28,665 bases of DNA. It comes from Fimousia sp036311565. GTDB taxonomy: Bacteria > Bacillota > Clostridia > Lachnospirales > Lachnospiraceae. Position numbers and translations under genes: made by a program. Positions 14,364-24,200 of this stretch are shown piece after piece. The DNA lies in contig JAXJPR010000042.1 of assembly GCA_036311565.1 (NCBI GenBank), positions 1-28,665 on the forward strand. The letters run 5' to 3'. Position 1 is the stretch's first letter. The number at the start of each line of letters is the position of its first letter. The notes under the pieces are model-generated. The model saw nothing but the letters and a program-made list of their open reading frames with translations, was not told the origin of the DNA and searched no databases.

Positions 14364-14613
14364 ATAAAATATCTTCCGTGGTACCACTCTAATTCGTACA
14401 TGGTCATGTACGCACTCAATTCGATACGAACTTTGCAGTTTTATATCTCCCTGTCTGATAACGGTCAGGTTCCGGCTACACCTACTATTTGTTCAGCAAG
14501 CTACTCAAAGGCGAGTTCAAATTTTTCTCATAACTGCTTCACACCACCCAGCAGCTCTCTGAATACTTAAAAAATCTTACTATTCCTTATCACTGTATTT
14601 CGTTTATATATAT
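14333..14613 (-). ncRNA. T-box leader (leucine specific) of leuA
   Basis: The minus strand contains the T-box sequence AGAGTGGTACCACGG (core TGGTACCA near 14379-14387), which pairs with the tRNA acceptor end. Stem I begins with an AGAGAGCTG-like segment (about 14560), and the specifier region reads GAA-CTC-GCC with the leucine codon CTC at 14515-14513, consistent with the gene controlled. The leader ends in a strong terminator. Uncharged tRNA-Leu should favour the antiterminator and turn leuA on. Confidence 0.93.
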
Positions 14614-14619
14614 ATTGTT

Positions 14620-14648
14620 AATTTAACACAAATCAAAATGAGTGTCAA
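14620..14648 (-). promoter_or_regulatory. Sigma-A promoter of the leuA leader
   Basis: On the minus strand a consensus TTGACA (14648-14643), a 17-bp spacer and TAAATT (14625-14620), directly upstream of the T-box. Confidence 0.75.
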
Positions 14649-14705
14649 CTACTTTCTCATTGGAGTTTCCAAAGCTGTCGTTCATTTATGTAGAAGGCAA
14701 ATTCC

Positions 14706-14734
14706 TTGTTGGGAAAGTTCTTCTGTGATAGAAT
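14706..14734 (+). promoter_or_regulatory. Sigma-A promoter of the ClC gene
   Basis: TTGTTG (14706-14711), a 17-bp spacer and TAGAAT (14729-14734). It overlaps the upstream end of the open frame and so supports the downstream TTG start at 14766. Confidence 0.6.
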
Positions 14735-14765
14735 AAACAAAGAAAGAAAAGATGAGGTGAAAGAA

Positions 14766-16340
14766 TTGAAAAATACGTTGCAGATTGTTCAGAAACGAAG
14801 ATGGCTTCCAATTACTATGATTTTGTATGGAATCTTAGTAGGAATCGCAGCAGCCGCCGTAACAGTAGTTTATCGTTTCCTTTTAAAGTATGCAGAATCG
14901 ATTCTGTTTAATGTGATTGGTTTTACGAAAGGACATACCCCATTGATGATTTTGTGGGGAGTATGTCTATTGATTCTGGCTTTTTTTGTATCGAAGTTAG
15001 TAAACTGGGAAGGGATGTGTTCTGGAAGCGGAATTCCACAGGTCCAGGGAGAACTAAAAGGGTATTTTGATGTGAACTGGTGGAAACTTTTGGTATCTAA
15101 AATTATTGGTGGAACTCTTTGTATTATTGGCGGATTGTCCTTGGGAAGAGAAGGACCATCGGTACAGTTAGGATCCATGGCTGGAAAGGGACTGGCAAAA
15201 TCTACAAAACTGGATAAAACAAAAGAGCGATATCTAATTACCTGTGGAGCGGGAGCAGGTCTTGCAGCAGCTTTTAATGCTCCAATTGCAGGAGTTGTAT
15301 TTGCATTAGAAGAGATACAAAAAAATTTCAATTCTTCCATGCTGGTCTGCATTCTTGCAGGATGTGTGACTTCAGATTTTATATCTAAAAACGCATTTGG
15401 TCTAAGTCCGGTATTCCGTTTTGATGTGCCCAACGTCATTCCGTTAAAATATTATGGATTTTTGATTGTATTGGGAATTATTTTGGGTGTTTCCGGAGTT
15501 TTATACAGTACTCTATTGTTAAAGGGACAGGATTTTTACGGGAAATTACATAAAATAAGACCAGAGATCCGAATGATGATTCCTTTTGTCTGTGCCGGTA
15601 TTTTAGCATATGTCATGCCGGAAGTTTTGGCTGGTGGACACGCTATGATTGAGTTAGTAACCAAAGGATATCCAACGATGCGTATACTTATCGTATTATT
15701 ACTTGTAAAAAGTGTATTCTCTGCCATTAGCTTTGGATCTGGTGCACCAGGAGGGATTTTCTTCCCGTTGCTGATTGCCGGAGCTTATGTAGGAGGAATT
15801 TTTGGAGAAGTTGTTTGTAATCATTTTAGTGTTGGAAGCATATATATTGCCAGTTTCATTATATTAGGAATGGCAGGATTTTTTACTTCTATTGTGCGGG
15901 CACCAATTACTGGAATTATTCTTATTGCCGAGATGACAGGGGGATTTGAACACTTGCTGCCATTGGCGGTTGTCAGTATTACTGCCTATATGGTTGCACA
16001 TATGACTGGTGTAGAGCCAATTTATGAAAGTCTTCTTGGAAGAAGCATTGCAAAGCAGAAGAAAGTACCGGAAGAAGAAGGAGAAGGAATGGTAATATTG
16101 ACCTTTATGATTGGAAGTCAGTCAATTGCAAGGGATGAGATGGTATGTAATCTTCCTTGGCCGGAACACAGTATTATCGTTGGAATCCGAAGAGGAAATA
16201 AAGAGCTTGTGCCTAAAGGAGATACGGTCATTCGCAGCGGCGATACGCTTTTAGTGCTGGCGGAAAAGGAATATTTGCGGATGATCATGGATTCCTATCA
16301 GATTATCAGCGGCGAGGTGGAAGTAGAAGTACCGCTATAA
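14766..16340 (+). CDS. ClC-type chloride channel/antiporter with C-terminal TrkA-C (RCK_C) domain
   Basis: A membrane protein of 524 residues. The ClC domain (about 10-430) has the selectivity motifs GSGIP (87-91), GREGP (127-131, gating glutamate E129) and GAPGGIFFP, and NAPIAGVVFALEE keeps the inner-gate glutamate found in proton-coupled ClC antiporters. Fluoride-type ClCs have different motifs, so Cl-/H+ exchange is the likely activity. The last ~75 residues form a TrkA-C domain (PWPEHSIIVGIRRGNKELVPKGDTVIRSGDTLLVL), usually ligand-sensing. The start is taken as TTG at 14766, with GAGGTGA 6 bases upstream; no ATG is available nearby and the promoter excludes earlier starts. The small gene at 16371 follows within 30 bases and is probably co-transcribed. 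Confidence 0.88.
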   Translation: MKNTLQIVQKRRWLPITMILYGILVGIAAAAVTVVYRFLLKYAESILFNVIGFTKGHTPLMILWGVCLLILAFFVSKLVNWEGMCSGSGIPQVQGELKGYFDVNWWKLLVSKIIGGTLCIIGGLSLGREGPSVQLGSMAGKGLAKSTKLDKTKERYLITCGAGAGLAAAFNAPIAGVVFALEEIQKNFNSSMLVCILAGCVTSDFISKNAFGLSPVFRFDVPNVIPLKYYGFLIVLGIILGVSGVLYSTLLLKGQDFYGKLHKIRPEIRMMIPFVCAGILAYVMPEVLAGGHAMIELVTKGYPTMRILIVLLLVKSVFSAISFGSGAPGGIFFPLLIAGAYVGGIFGEVVCNHFSVGSIYIASFIILGMAGFFTSIVRAPITGIILIAEMTGGFEHLLPLAVVSITAYMVAHMTGVEPIYESLLGRSIAKQKKVPEEEGEGMVILTFMIGSQSIARDEMVCNLPWPEHSIIVGIRRGNKELVPKGDTVIRSGDTLLVLAEKEYLRMIMDSYQIISGEVEVEVPL

Positions 16341-16370
16341 TATAGAAAAGGAAAAATGGGAGGTGGTTGT

Positions 16371-16739
16371 ATGTTTTTTTTTAGTCGAAAAAAAAGTGCA
16401 GAGCAAAAGGCAAATGAGGATAAAGTGATGTGGATTCATGAACATGCATCTTACATGACATATATTGATGAAGTTGATGTGGGGAAATCTGAGATTCATA
16501 TTGAAGGTCCGCATGTGAAAGGCCTGGCAAAAGAAGGAACAAAACTTTTTGCTTTAGATTGTAATGGGAAGGAACTTGGTATATTAAAGATCTTAAGCTG
16601 GGAAACGAAAAAACAGGGTACGTTTCTTGGAAGTGTGAATACTGGTGAATATCTGATTATGGACGGTAAGATGGTAAGTGAAGAAAAAACAGATATGCAT
16701 CAGGCATCTATGCTTGTAAATGATGATATTTTTTTATAG
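16371..16739 (+). CDS. Unrecognised small soluble protein following the ClC gene
   Basis: A 122-residue protein with a phenylalanine-rich, basic start (MFFFSRKKS), no true membrane segment and no signal peptide. From about residue 42 it is predicted by eye to be mostly beta: short alternating strands (IDEVDVGKSEIHIEG, GTKLFALDCNGKELGILKIL, FLGSVNTGEYLIM). This is reminiscent of an EF-Tu domain 2-like beta-barrel, but I do not recognise the family. The ATG at 16371 follows GGGAGGTG by 5 bases, a very good ribosome binding site. The gene lies 30 bases behind the ClC gene in the same direction, which suggests an operon. Confidence 0.7.
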   Translation: MFFFSRKKSAEQKANEDKVMWIHEHASYMTYIDEVDVGKSEIHIEGPHVKGLAKEGTKLFALDCNGKELGILKILSWETKKQGTFLGSVNTGEYLIMDGKMVSEEKTDMHQASMLVNDDIFL

Positions 16740-16743
16740 ATTT

Positions 16744-16772
16744 TCATATTTTTTAATTTTTAGGAAATACTA
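16744..16772 (+). promoter_or_regulatory. Sigma-G-like (forespore) promoter of the acidic lipoprotein gene
   Basis: TCATA (16744-16748, four of five to GYATR), a 17-bp spacer and AATACTA (16766-16772, all but the first base of CATNNTA). It ends 32 bases before the start codon. Position and spacing are the same as at the spoVAA, spoVAD and SASP genes in this window. Confidence 0.55.
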
Positions 16773-16804
16773 GCATTGTAAAGTTAAGAAAAAGGAGATG
16801 CAGT

Positions 16805-17299
16805 ATGAAAAAGTTAAAAAAATGGCTGATTTGTCTTTCTCTAACAGCAGCAGTTGCAGCAATGGCAGCCGGCTGTGGTAATAATAATGGAGATAACACA
16901 ACAGATGAAAGCAATGTACAGGACACCGATGCTAATAATGACAATAACAATTTAGTAGATGATGTTGAGGATGGAATTGAAAATGGCATTAATGATGTCG
17001 AGAATGGCGTAGAAGATTTAACCGATGATTTAGATGGAAATGCATATAACGATTATGATTCTGCCCATGATTATTTAATGAATCAGTTGAATAATGATAA
17101 TTCAGGAAAAAAATATGAAGTTCGTAATCGGGATGAATCTGTAACAGAATATCTTGACGGAAAAAAGGGATATCATTATGAAATTTATGATGTCACAGAT
17201 GATGCCAATGGTAAAAAAGAAGGAGACTTCTATGTAGACCGTGATAGCGGAAAAATATATAAAAAGAATTCAGATACTAATAAGATAGAAGAATACTAA
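16805..17299 (+). CDS. Acidic Asn/Asp-rich lipoprotein, possibly forespore-expressed
   Basis: A 164-residue protein with a lipoprotein signal peptide: basic start (MKKLKKW), hydrophobic core and lipobox AAGC with the lipidated cysteine C24. Residues 25-75 are a low-complexity linker very rich in Asn, Asp and Glu, with a loose repeat (VEDGIENG, INDVENGVEDL). The C-terminal part (about 82-164) looks like a small folded domain with aromatic strands, ending GDFYVDRDSGKIYKKN, loosely like PepSY-type modules. The family is not recognised. AAGGAG precedes the ATG. It is monocistronic, with a terminator directly after it. The promoter is sigma-G-like, so it may be a spore membrane lipoprotein in the way GerD is; this is inference. 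Confidence 0.85.
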   Translation: MKKLKKWLICLSLTAAVAAMAAGCGNNNGDNTTDESNVQDTDANNDNNNLVDDVEDGIENGINDVENGVEDLTDDLDGNAYNDYDSAHDYLMNQLNNDNSGKKYEVRNRDESVTEYLDGKKGYHYEIYDVTDDANGKKEGDFYVDRDSGKIYKKNSDTNKIEEY

Positions 17300-17305
17300 A
17301 AGGAA

Positions 17306-17344
17306 AGAGGCCAAAACCTGAAACGAAGGTTTTGGTCTCTTTTT
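17306..17344 (+). terminator. Terminator after the acidic lipoprotein gene
   Basis: A 14-bp stem (17306-17319 with 17327-17340, one G-U pair), 7-base loop and T tract. It reaches the stop of the convergent gene at 17346 and may terminate both. Confidence 0.88.
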
Positions 17345-17345
17345 G

Positions 17346-17783
17346 TTAGGGCTGAGCCTTTTTCACTGCATTTTTAATTGCCTGTTTTAAAATAGTATTG
17401 GTGTATTGGCTGTCATCATCAAAAGTCAATTCGTCAATGGAGGAAATTGAAGAAAGCTGCTTATTAATAGAAGCAATGGATGGTTCGATCAATGGATACA
17501 TTGTTTTTATAGAATCATCCAGCTGTTCCAAACTTACCGATTTGATTTTCGTGCTGTCTACGGTAACCTGGACATCCAGTGTGTTTTCTCCCAGCTGAAT
17601 GGTTGATGTATAGACCCCTGGTATGTAGTTCATGGTTTCCTCTGCTTCAAGATTAGTCTTCTTTTCTTTTGGAAGAAACATAAATATTAAAAGAAGAATG
17701 AGTAAAATTCCCAGAAGCAGGAAAATTCCGGTATAAATTAACTCTTTGGCTTTAAAGACTACAACTTTTGTATTAGAACTCAT
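17346..17783 (-). CDS. Membrane-anchored FMN_bind-like protein lacking the flavinylation motif
   Basis: A 145-residue protein with a short cytoplasmic N-terminus, one strong membrane helix (about 17-37) and an extracytoplasmic domain (about 53-143). The domain begins YIPGVYTSTIQLG, continues with DVQVTVDSTKIKSVSLE and ends with TNTILKQAIKNAVKKA, the layout of FMN_bind domains (pGtY, VtV..kI, then a helix of the form aIl.Av..al). The SGAT(S/T) motif that receives covalent FMN is absent; at that place the sequence reads TFDDDSQYT. It is therefore probably not flavinylated. The start at 17783 follows AGGAGG (17794-17789); a longer frame to 17822 has no ribosome binding site. It is divergent from addB. 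Function unknown. Confidence 0.7.
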   Translation of the reverse strand: MSSNTKVVVFKAKELIYTGIFLLLGILLILLLIFMFLPKEKKTNLEAEETMNYIPGVYTSTIQLGENTLDVQVTVDSTKIKSVSLEQLDDSIKTMYPLIEPSIASINKQLSSISSIDELTFDDDSQYTNTILKQAIKNAVKKAQP

Positions 17784-17829
17784 AATATCCTCCTTACGTT
17801 TTCTAATAGAGTATATGCGCAAAAAATAT

Positions 17830-17857
17830 TTTTAGAACGTAGAAAGTGTGATAGAAT
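17830..17857 (+). promoter_or_regulatory. Possible sigma-A promoter of addBA
   Basis: TTTAGA (17830-17835), a 16-bp spacer and TAGAAT (17852-17857), 24 bases before the addB ATG. The match is moderate. Confidence 0.4.
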
Positions 17858-17880
17858 GGAGTGAAAAGAAAGGAAGTATT

Positions 17881-20800
17881 ATGTCATTACAGTTTATTAT
17901 TGGGAGAAGCGGCAGCGGTAAAACCCATTTTATCTATGAAAATTTAATGAAAGAGTCTATGGAACATCCGGATAAAAATTATTTTTTTATTGTTCCCGAA
18001 CAGTATACCCTGCAGACACAAAAAGATGTTGTGGAAAAACATAAAAGACATGGGACTATGAATATTGATATTGTCAGTTTTCCAAGATTAGCCTACCGTA
18101 TTTTTGAAGAATTGTCTTATTTTCCAGAAGCTGTGTTGGAAGATATGGGTAAGCGGATGGTGCTGCGTAAAATCCTGGATGATGAAAAAGAAAATCTAAA
18201 AATATTTGGAAGCAGTATTAAAAAGCAGGGATTTATTGAGAAAATGAAATCAATGATTTCAGAACTTTATCAATATCAAATAAAACCAGAGGATTTAGAG
18301 GCTGCCTGTCAAGAGGAAGAAGGAACCTTAAATTATAAATTAAAGGATTTACTTCGAATTCAGAAATCATTTCAAAAATTTTTAGAAGGTCATGCCATTG
18401 TAGCAGAACAGCTTTTAGAGGTATTAGCATTAAAAGTTTCGGATTCTGAAAAAATCAAAGGAAGCATTATTTATATCGATGGATTTACGGGATTTACGCC
18501 AGTGCAAAATCAATTAATTGGTGTACTTTTGGGTCTGACCGAAAAAGTGGTAGTTTCTATGACTGCAGACTACTGGCTGGAACAGCGAAAATTTGTTAAG
18601 GAATATGAACTGTTTTCCTTGTCGTCCAATGGAATCTATCAGTTAAAAGAATTGGCAAAAAATCAGGGAATTGAAATTCTTCCTAGCGTTCTGATGAGAG
18701 AAGAGGTTTCCTATCGATTTAAGAACCGGCCAGATCTGGCTGCTTTAGAAGCGGGAATTTTCCGCTATCCAGTGAAATCTTATGAAGGGGAGATAGACCA
18801 TATTACGCTGTTTACAGGACGGGACCGCTTAGAAGAAGTTAGAATGATATGTGAACAGATTGCATATTATGTCAGAGAAAAAGGATGCCGATATCGGGAT
18901 ATTGCAGTAATTGCAGGTGATATGGAAAGTTATAGTGCTCATTTTGAGCAATGCTTTTTAGAGCTTAAGATTCCATTTTTCATTGATCATAAGAAAAGTA
19001 TACTAAACAATCCATGTGTAGAGACCATAAGGGGAATTTTCCAGATTGCAGAAGAAAATTTCTCTTATGAAAGTGTATTTCGATATTTAAAGGCTGGAAT
19101 GAGTGATTTATCCATTCGACAGATTGATGCTCTGGAAAATTATGTGCTTGCCCGCGGCATTGGAAGTAAAAAAAGATGGAAAGAAGCATTTACGATATTG
19201 CTAAAGGGACAGACAGAAGAAGATTTGCGTGAAGTAAATGAAAGCAGAGAATTATTTCTTGCCGAAATCATGGATTTTTATAAAGGATGTAAAAAGAAGA
19301 ACCTGACGGTAAAAGATTATATGACTTACTTATATGAGTTTTTAAGACACTTAAGAATAGAAGAAAAAATGAAAGTCATGGAAGAACAGTTTGAAGAAGA
19401 AGAAAATTATGTAATGGAGAAAACATACCGTCAGATTTATCCCTATATTCTAAATTTGATGGATAAAATGGTAGAAATTTTAGGTCAGGAAATAATGACA
19501 GTGACAGAAGTAAAAAATATTCTGGAAACTGGCTTAGAAGAAATGACCATCGGGGTAATTCCTCCAGGGATTGATCAGGTAGTAGTAGGAGATCTGACCA
19601 GAACAAGATTAAATGAGGTAAAGGTATTATTTTTTGCAGGACTGAATGAAGGAAGTATTCCAAAACCGGTAGATGGAAATGGAATATTAAATGATTATGA
19701 AAGAGAACACCTGGAAGAAAAAGGACTGACTTTGGCAGAAACAGTAATACAGGCAGCTTATACAGAACAGTTTTATCTGTATCTTGCGATTTCAAAGCCA
19801 AAGGAACATCTGTATCTTTCTTATGCGACAGTGTCTGATGATGGTTCATCTTTACGTCCATCTTATTTTATACAGAGAATCCAAAAGGTCTTGCCAAGAC
19901 TTGTAATTACGAAAATGGAACCTAAGGGATATTATACAAAGGAATATGGAACTCATAAATTTATCGCTGGCCTGCGGGAAAGAATTGCAGGCAGAGATAA
20001 TGAAAGTTACTGGAAGGAAATGGGAAATGTTTTATCCAGATCCGGAAAAGTCTGGCCATTTTTAGAAGCAGGATGTTATGATAATCAGGAAGACAATCTA
20101 TCCAAAGAAGCAGCAAAAGCAGTTTATGGGGAAATTTTGCAAAATAGCGTCAGCCGTCTGGAACAATTTGAATCATGTGCATATGCTCATTTTTTAAAAT
20201 ACGGTCTGTCTTTGGAACCAAGAAGAGAATTTAAAATTCAACCAGTGGACCTGGGAAATGTGTTTCATCGTTCTTTAGAATTGATTTCTAAGAAAATACA
20301 GGTAACTTATGAGGACTGGCAGGAGATTACGGAAAGCGAACAGGAGATTTTGACCAATAATGCAGTAGAAAAAGCCATTGGAGAGTGGAATGAAGAACTG
20401 TTAAATAGTAGTCATAGAAACCGTTATGTTATTGAAATTATTAAACGAATGACGAAAAGGACCGTGTGGGCATTGGTAAAACATTTAGAAAACAGCGATT
20501 TTAAACCATATGCATTTGAAATCTCTTTTTCTTCTTATAAAAATTTAAATGCGGCCAATGTATCCTTGGAAGATGGGGTAAACATGCGCTTGAAAGGAAA
20601 AATCGACCGGGTAGATAGGTTTGAAGATGAAGAAGGGATTTATCTAAAAGTCATTGATTATAAATCCGGATACGCCAAATTTGATCTGACCAACTTGTAT
20701 TATGGACTTCAGATGCAGCTTGTTTTGTATATGAATGCAGTATTAGAAATCGAAGAAAAGAAGGCAAAAGGCAAGCCGGTCATTCCTGCCGGTATGTTTT

Positions 20801-21258
20801 ATTATTCTTTAAAAGACCCGTTGGTAGATGAGGAAAAAGAACAGGATGTTGAGGAACAAATTCTTAAAAAGCTGCAAATGGATGGTTACGTCAATGGAGA
20901 TTATCATATTATCGAACATATGGAAAGAGATCTGCCTTCGAAATGCAGATCGATTCCAGTGACCAGAACGAAAAGTGGTTATAGTGCTTATTCAAAGGTC
21001 ATAGATACAGAAAGCTTTCGAAATATTCAGGAATTTGCAATGAAAAAGATAAAGGAAGCAGGAAATGAAATTATGAATGGAAAGATTTCCATTACACCAT
21101 ATCGAAAAAAGAATGAGACTGCCTGTGATTTTTGTGAATTTAAAGAAATCTGTCATTTTGATGAACGATTAGATGAATATCGAAATTTAGAAGAAAAAAA
21201 GGCCAAAGATTTACTGGCTATGTGGAAAGGAGAACAGCAGGATGGCATGGACAAGTAA
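17881..21258 (+). CDS. addB: ATP-dependent helicase/nuclease subunit B
   Basis: With AddA it forms the helicase-nuclease that resects DNA double-strand ends up to Chi, the Firmicute counterpart of RecBCD. The start at 17881 has GGAAG upstream and leads directly into the Walker A motif IIGRSGSGKT (K14), as usual for AddB; the upstream in-frame ATG at 17848 would add 11 unlikely residues. The product has 1125 residues. The C-terminal nuclease domain carries VIDYKSG (D926, K928) and the iron-sulfur cysteines C766, C1082, C1085 and C1091, with the typical 3- and 6-residue spacing. It overlaps addA by 17 bases, so the two are translationally coupled. Confidence 0.96.
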   Translation: MSLQFIIGRSGSGKTHFIYENLMKESMEHPDKNYFFIVPEQYTLQTQKDVVEKHKRHGTMNIDIVSFPRLAYRIFEELSYFPEAVLEDMGKRMVLRKILDDEKENLKIFGSSIKKQGFIEKMKSMISELYQYQIKPEDLEAACQEEEGTLNYKLKDLLRIQKSFQKFLEGHAIVAEQLLEVLALKVSDSEKIKGSIIYIDGFTGFTPVQNQLIGVLLGLTEKVVVSMTADYWLEQRKFVKEYELFSLSSNGIYQLKELAKNQGIEILPSVLMREEVSYRFKNRPDLAALEAGIFRYPVKSYEGEIDHITLFTGRDRLEEVRMICEQIAYYVREKGCRYRDIAVIAGDMESYSAHFEQCFLELKIPFFIDHKKSILNNPCVETIRGIFQIAEENFSYESVFRYLKAGMSDLSIRQIDALENYVLARGIGSKKRWKEAFTILLKGQTEEDLREVNESRELFLAEIMDFYKGCKKKNLTVKDYMTYLYEFLRHLRIEEKMKVMEEQFEEEENYVMEKTYRQIYPYILNLMDKMVEILGQEIMTVTEVKNILETGLEEMTIGVIPPGIDQVVVGDLTRTRLNEVKVLFFAGLNEGSIPKPVDGNGILNDYEREHLEEKGLTLAETVIQAAYTEQFYLYLAISKPKEHLYLSYATVSDDGSSLRPSYFIQRIQKVLPRLVITKMEPKGYYTKEYGTHKFIAGLRERIAGRDNESYWKEMGNVLSRSGKVWPFLEAGCYDNQEDNLSKEAAKAVYGEILQNSVSRLEQFESCAYAHFLKYGLSLEPRREFKIQPVDLGNVFHRSLELISKKIQVTYEDWQEITESEQEILTNNAVEKAIGEWNEELLNSSHRNRYVIEIIKRMTKRTVWALVKHLENSDFKPYAFEISFSSYKNLNAANVSLEDGVNMRLKGKIDRVDRFEDEEGIYLKVIDYKSGYAKFDLTNLYYGLQMQLVLYMNAVLEIEEKKAKGKPVIPAGMFYYSLKDPLVDEEKEQDVEEQILKKLQMDGYVNGDYHIIEHMERDLPSKCRSIPVTRTKSGYSAYSKVIDTESFRNIQEFAMKKIKEAGNEIMNGKISITPYRKKNETACDFCEFKEICHFDERLDEYRNLEEKKAKDLLAMWKGEQQDGMDK

Positions 21259-24200
21259 GCAGCAAAGTGTCATTGACAGCAGAGGAAAGAACCTGTTAGT
21301 GTCTGCGGCAGCAGGTTCCGGAAAAACAGCTGTTATGGTGGAGCGTATTATTGAAGTAATTTCTGATGAAAGTTCTCCTATAGATATTGACAGACTTTTG
21401 GTCGTAACATTTACCAATGCAGCAGCATCAGAAATGAAAGAGAGAATTATGAATGCTCTGGAGAAGCGTGCAGAACAGGAACCAGGAAACCAGCATTTAA
21501 TCCGACAACTTTCCAGAGTTCAAAAGGCACAGATTACGACCATTCATAGTTTTTGTCTGAATTTGATGCGGGAACATTTTATGGAAGTAGATCTAGATCC
21601 TGGATTTCGGATTGGAGAGGAAGGAGAAATCAATCTTCTTCTGAAAGATGCATTGGATCAATTGATGGAAGAGGCATATGAAGAAAAAGAGGAAGGATTT
21701 CTGGCTTTTCTGGAAAGTTATTCGACAGGAAAGTCTGATAAACGAATCGAAGATTTTATTTTGAAAGCCTATCATTTTGTAAGGAGTGGAAAAAATCCAG
21801 AAAAATGGCTTAGCGAAGCAAATGAGGTCTTTCATATGAATGGAGAATCGATTTTAGAACAAAAGTGGACAAAATATTTATTAGATGATATTTCTTATGA
21901 TGTAGATGAAATACTTTTCCGCTATGCCAATTTGGAAGAATATGCCAATTCTCCGGATGTTCCTGATGCACATAGGAAGGCAGTTTATGAAGAAGGAAAA
22001 CGGGTACAGAAATTTGGAAGAGAAAAAAGTTTTTCTAATTATCTGGAAGCAGCAGAAGAATGGCAAAAAACAGCCATTCGTGGAAGGGCAAAGAAAGAGC
22101 ATGATAAAGCGAAAATTAAACAGTTAATGGACTTGAGAAAAGAAACACATACATTAATTGAGAATCTTATTGAAAAAAAACTGCCTAAGACAATTACAGA
22201 AATAGAAAAAGAACTAAAATTGTGCAGTAAACCAATGGGAGCATTTATTCAGTTGATTCTGCGTTTTATAGAAATCACGGAAGCGAAAAAAAGAGAAAAG
22301 AATCTGGTGGATTTTTCTGATTTAGAGCAATATGCATTAAAAATCTTAAGTAATGGTCATGATGAGGAAGGAAATCTTCTTCCTTCAAAAACAGCACTGG
22401 AAAAGAGAGAATTTTATCAGGAAATCTATGTAGATGAATATCAGGATACGAATGAAATTCAGGAAGAGATTATCCGGTTAATTTCGGGAGAATCAATCGG
22501 AAAAGATAATTTGTTTATGGTGGGAGATTTAAAGCAGAGTATCTATGGATTTCGTCAGGCAAGACCGGAACTATTCATTCGCAGATATTTTCGTTATCAA
22601 AAAGAAACGGAACATAATAAATTAATTGAACTGCAGAACAATTTCCGAAGCAGAAAAGAAGTTTTATCGGTTACCAACTATATTTTTTATCATTTGATGG
22701 TAGACCAGATCGGTGGAATTTCATATGATGAAAAGGTAGCATTGTTTCCGACTATGGAATTTCCAGAGGGAGAAAAAATAAATGCTGCCACCGAATTATT
22801 AATGCTGCATTTAAATGAAGAGACGATTTCCATGACAGATATGGAAGCAGAAGCAGCAATGATTGGATATCGTATTCGGGAAATGGTAGATGGAGAACAT
22901 CCACAGATGATAACCTGCGTAAATCCCGATGGAACGAAAGGTCTTCGGAAAGCAGAATATAAAGATATGGTAATTCTGCTTCGGACAGTCAGCGGATGGG
23001 GAGAAGTATTCCAGGAACAGCTGGATAAAATGGGAATTCCAGCATTTTGCGAAAGTAAAAAAGGATCCTTTACTTCGATTGAAGTGCAGACCATGATGAG
23101 TATGTTAAAAGTTTTGGATAATGCAAAGCAGGATATTCCATTTACTTCTTTTCTAAGGGCACCATTTGTCGGAATGACAGGAGAAGAGATGGTCTGGATG
23201 ATGAAGGAGTACGAGACGGCGGCAGACCAGAAACTGGCAGTATCCGATTATTTTTATTATTATCTGGAACATGGAAAAGAAGAAAGTATTTTACAGAAGC
23301 TAAGAAAAGCCAATGGATGGCTGGAAGAATTTCGTAAGAAAAAATGTTATCTCACGATTCATGATTTAATATGGGAAATCCTTACAGAAACCGGATATTA
23401 TCATTATATTGGTGCTATGCCCAATGGAGAACGCAGACAGGCGAATATGCGCATGCTGATGCAAAAGGCAAAAACTTTTGAATCAGGCAGTTATAAAGGA
23501 TTATTTGGCTTTGTCAGATATATGGAACAGTTAAAAGAATATGATATTGATTATGGAGAGGCTAATGTCCAGGGAGAACATGAGAATTTGGTACGTATTA
23601 TGAGTATTCATAAGAGCAAAGGGCTGGAATATCCAATTGTATTTTTAAGCGGAATGTCCAAAAAATTTAATCTGATGGACACCAGAGAACCAATTTTGAT
23701 GCATAGTGATTATTATTTTGGTCCGGATGTTATTCGGCTTGAGACCAGAGAAAAAAGGCAGACATTGTTAAAGAAGATGATTGCGGCAAAAATGTATGAG
23801 GAAACACTGGGAGAAGAACTCAGGGTGCTTTATGTTGCCATGACTAGAGCAAAAGATAAACTGATCATGACTGGTGCTATAAAAAAAATGGCTGATCAAT
23901 TGTGGAAATATATAAGAAAAAAAGATCAAAGGCCATGTAATTACTATCAGATAAAATATGCTGCTTCGTACATAGACTGGATCTTGATGGCACTTGTCAG
24001 TCATCCGGCAATGGAGCCGTTGATAAAAAGTTATTATCCAGAAAAAAATATTCAGTTTGATCAAGTAGATGAAAATGAGTTAGAAGTGCGGGTCATCACT
24101 CCTCAAATGTTAGTAGAAGCAGAACTTAATAGCTATCAAAAAGCAGGATGGCAAAAGGCAATGCTTTATGATGAAATTATGAACAGGGCAGATGAAAAGC

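Noticed and set aside
14870..15439. 189-codon open frame on the minus strand inside the ClC gene
   Set aside because: It is the antisense shadow of a clearly conserved ClC domain, has no ribosome binding site and no recognisable protein features.
16925..17040. Short tandem repeat in the lipoprotein linker
   Set aside because: The DNA is only biased to Asn/Asp/Glu codons; the units differ too much to be called a repeat array.
17805..17815. CATATA/GCATA on the minus strand as a sigma-G element of the FMN_bind-like gene
   Set aside because: No CATNNTA element is found at the required 17-base spacing downstream of it.
19376..19861. 161-codon open frame on the minus strand inside addB
   Set aside because: Low-complexity L/H/P-rich translation typical of an antisense shadow over coding DNA.
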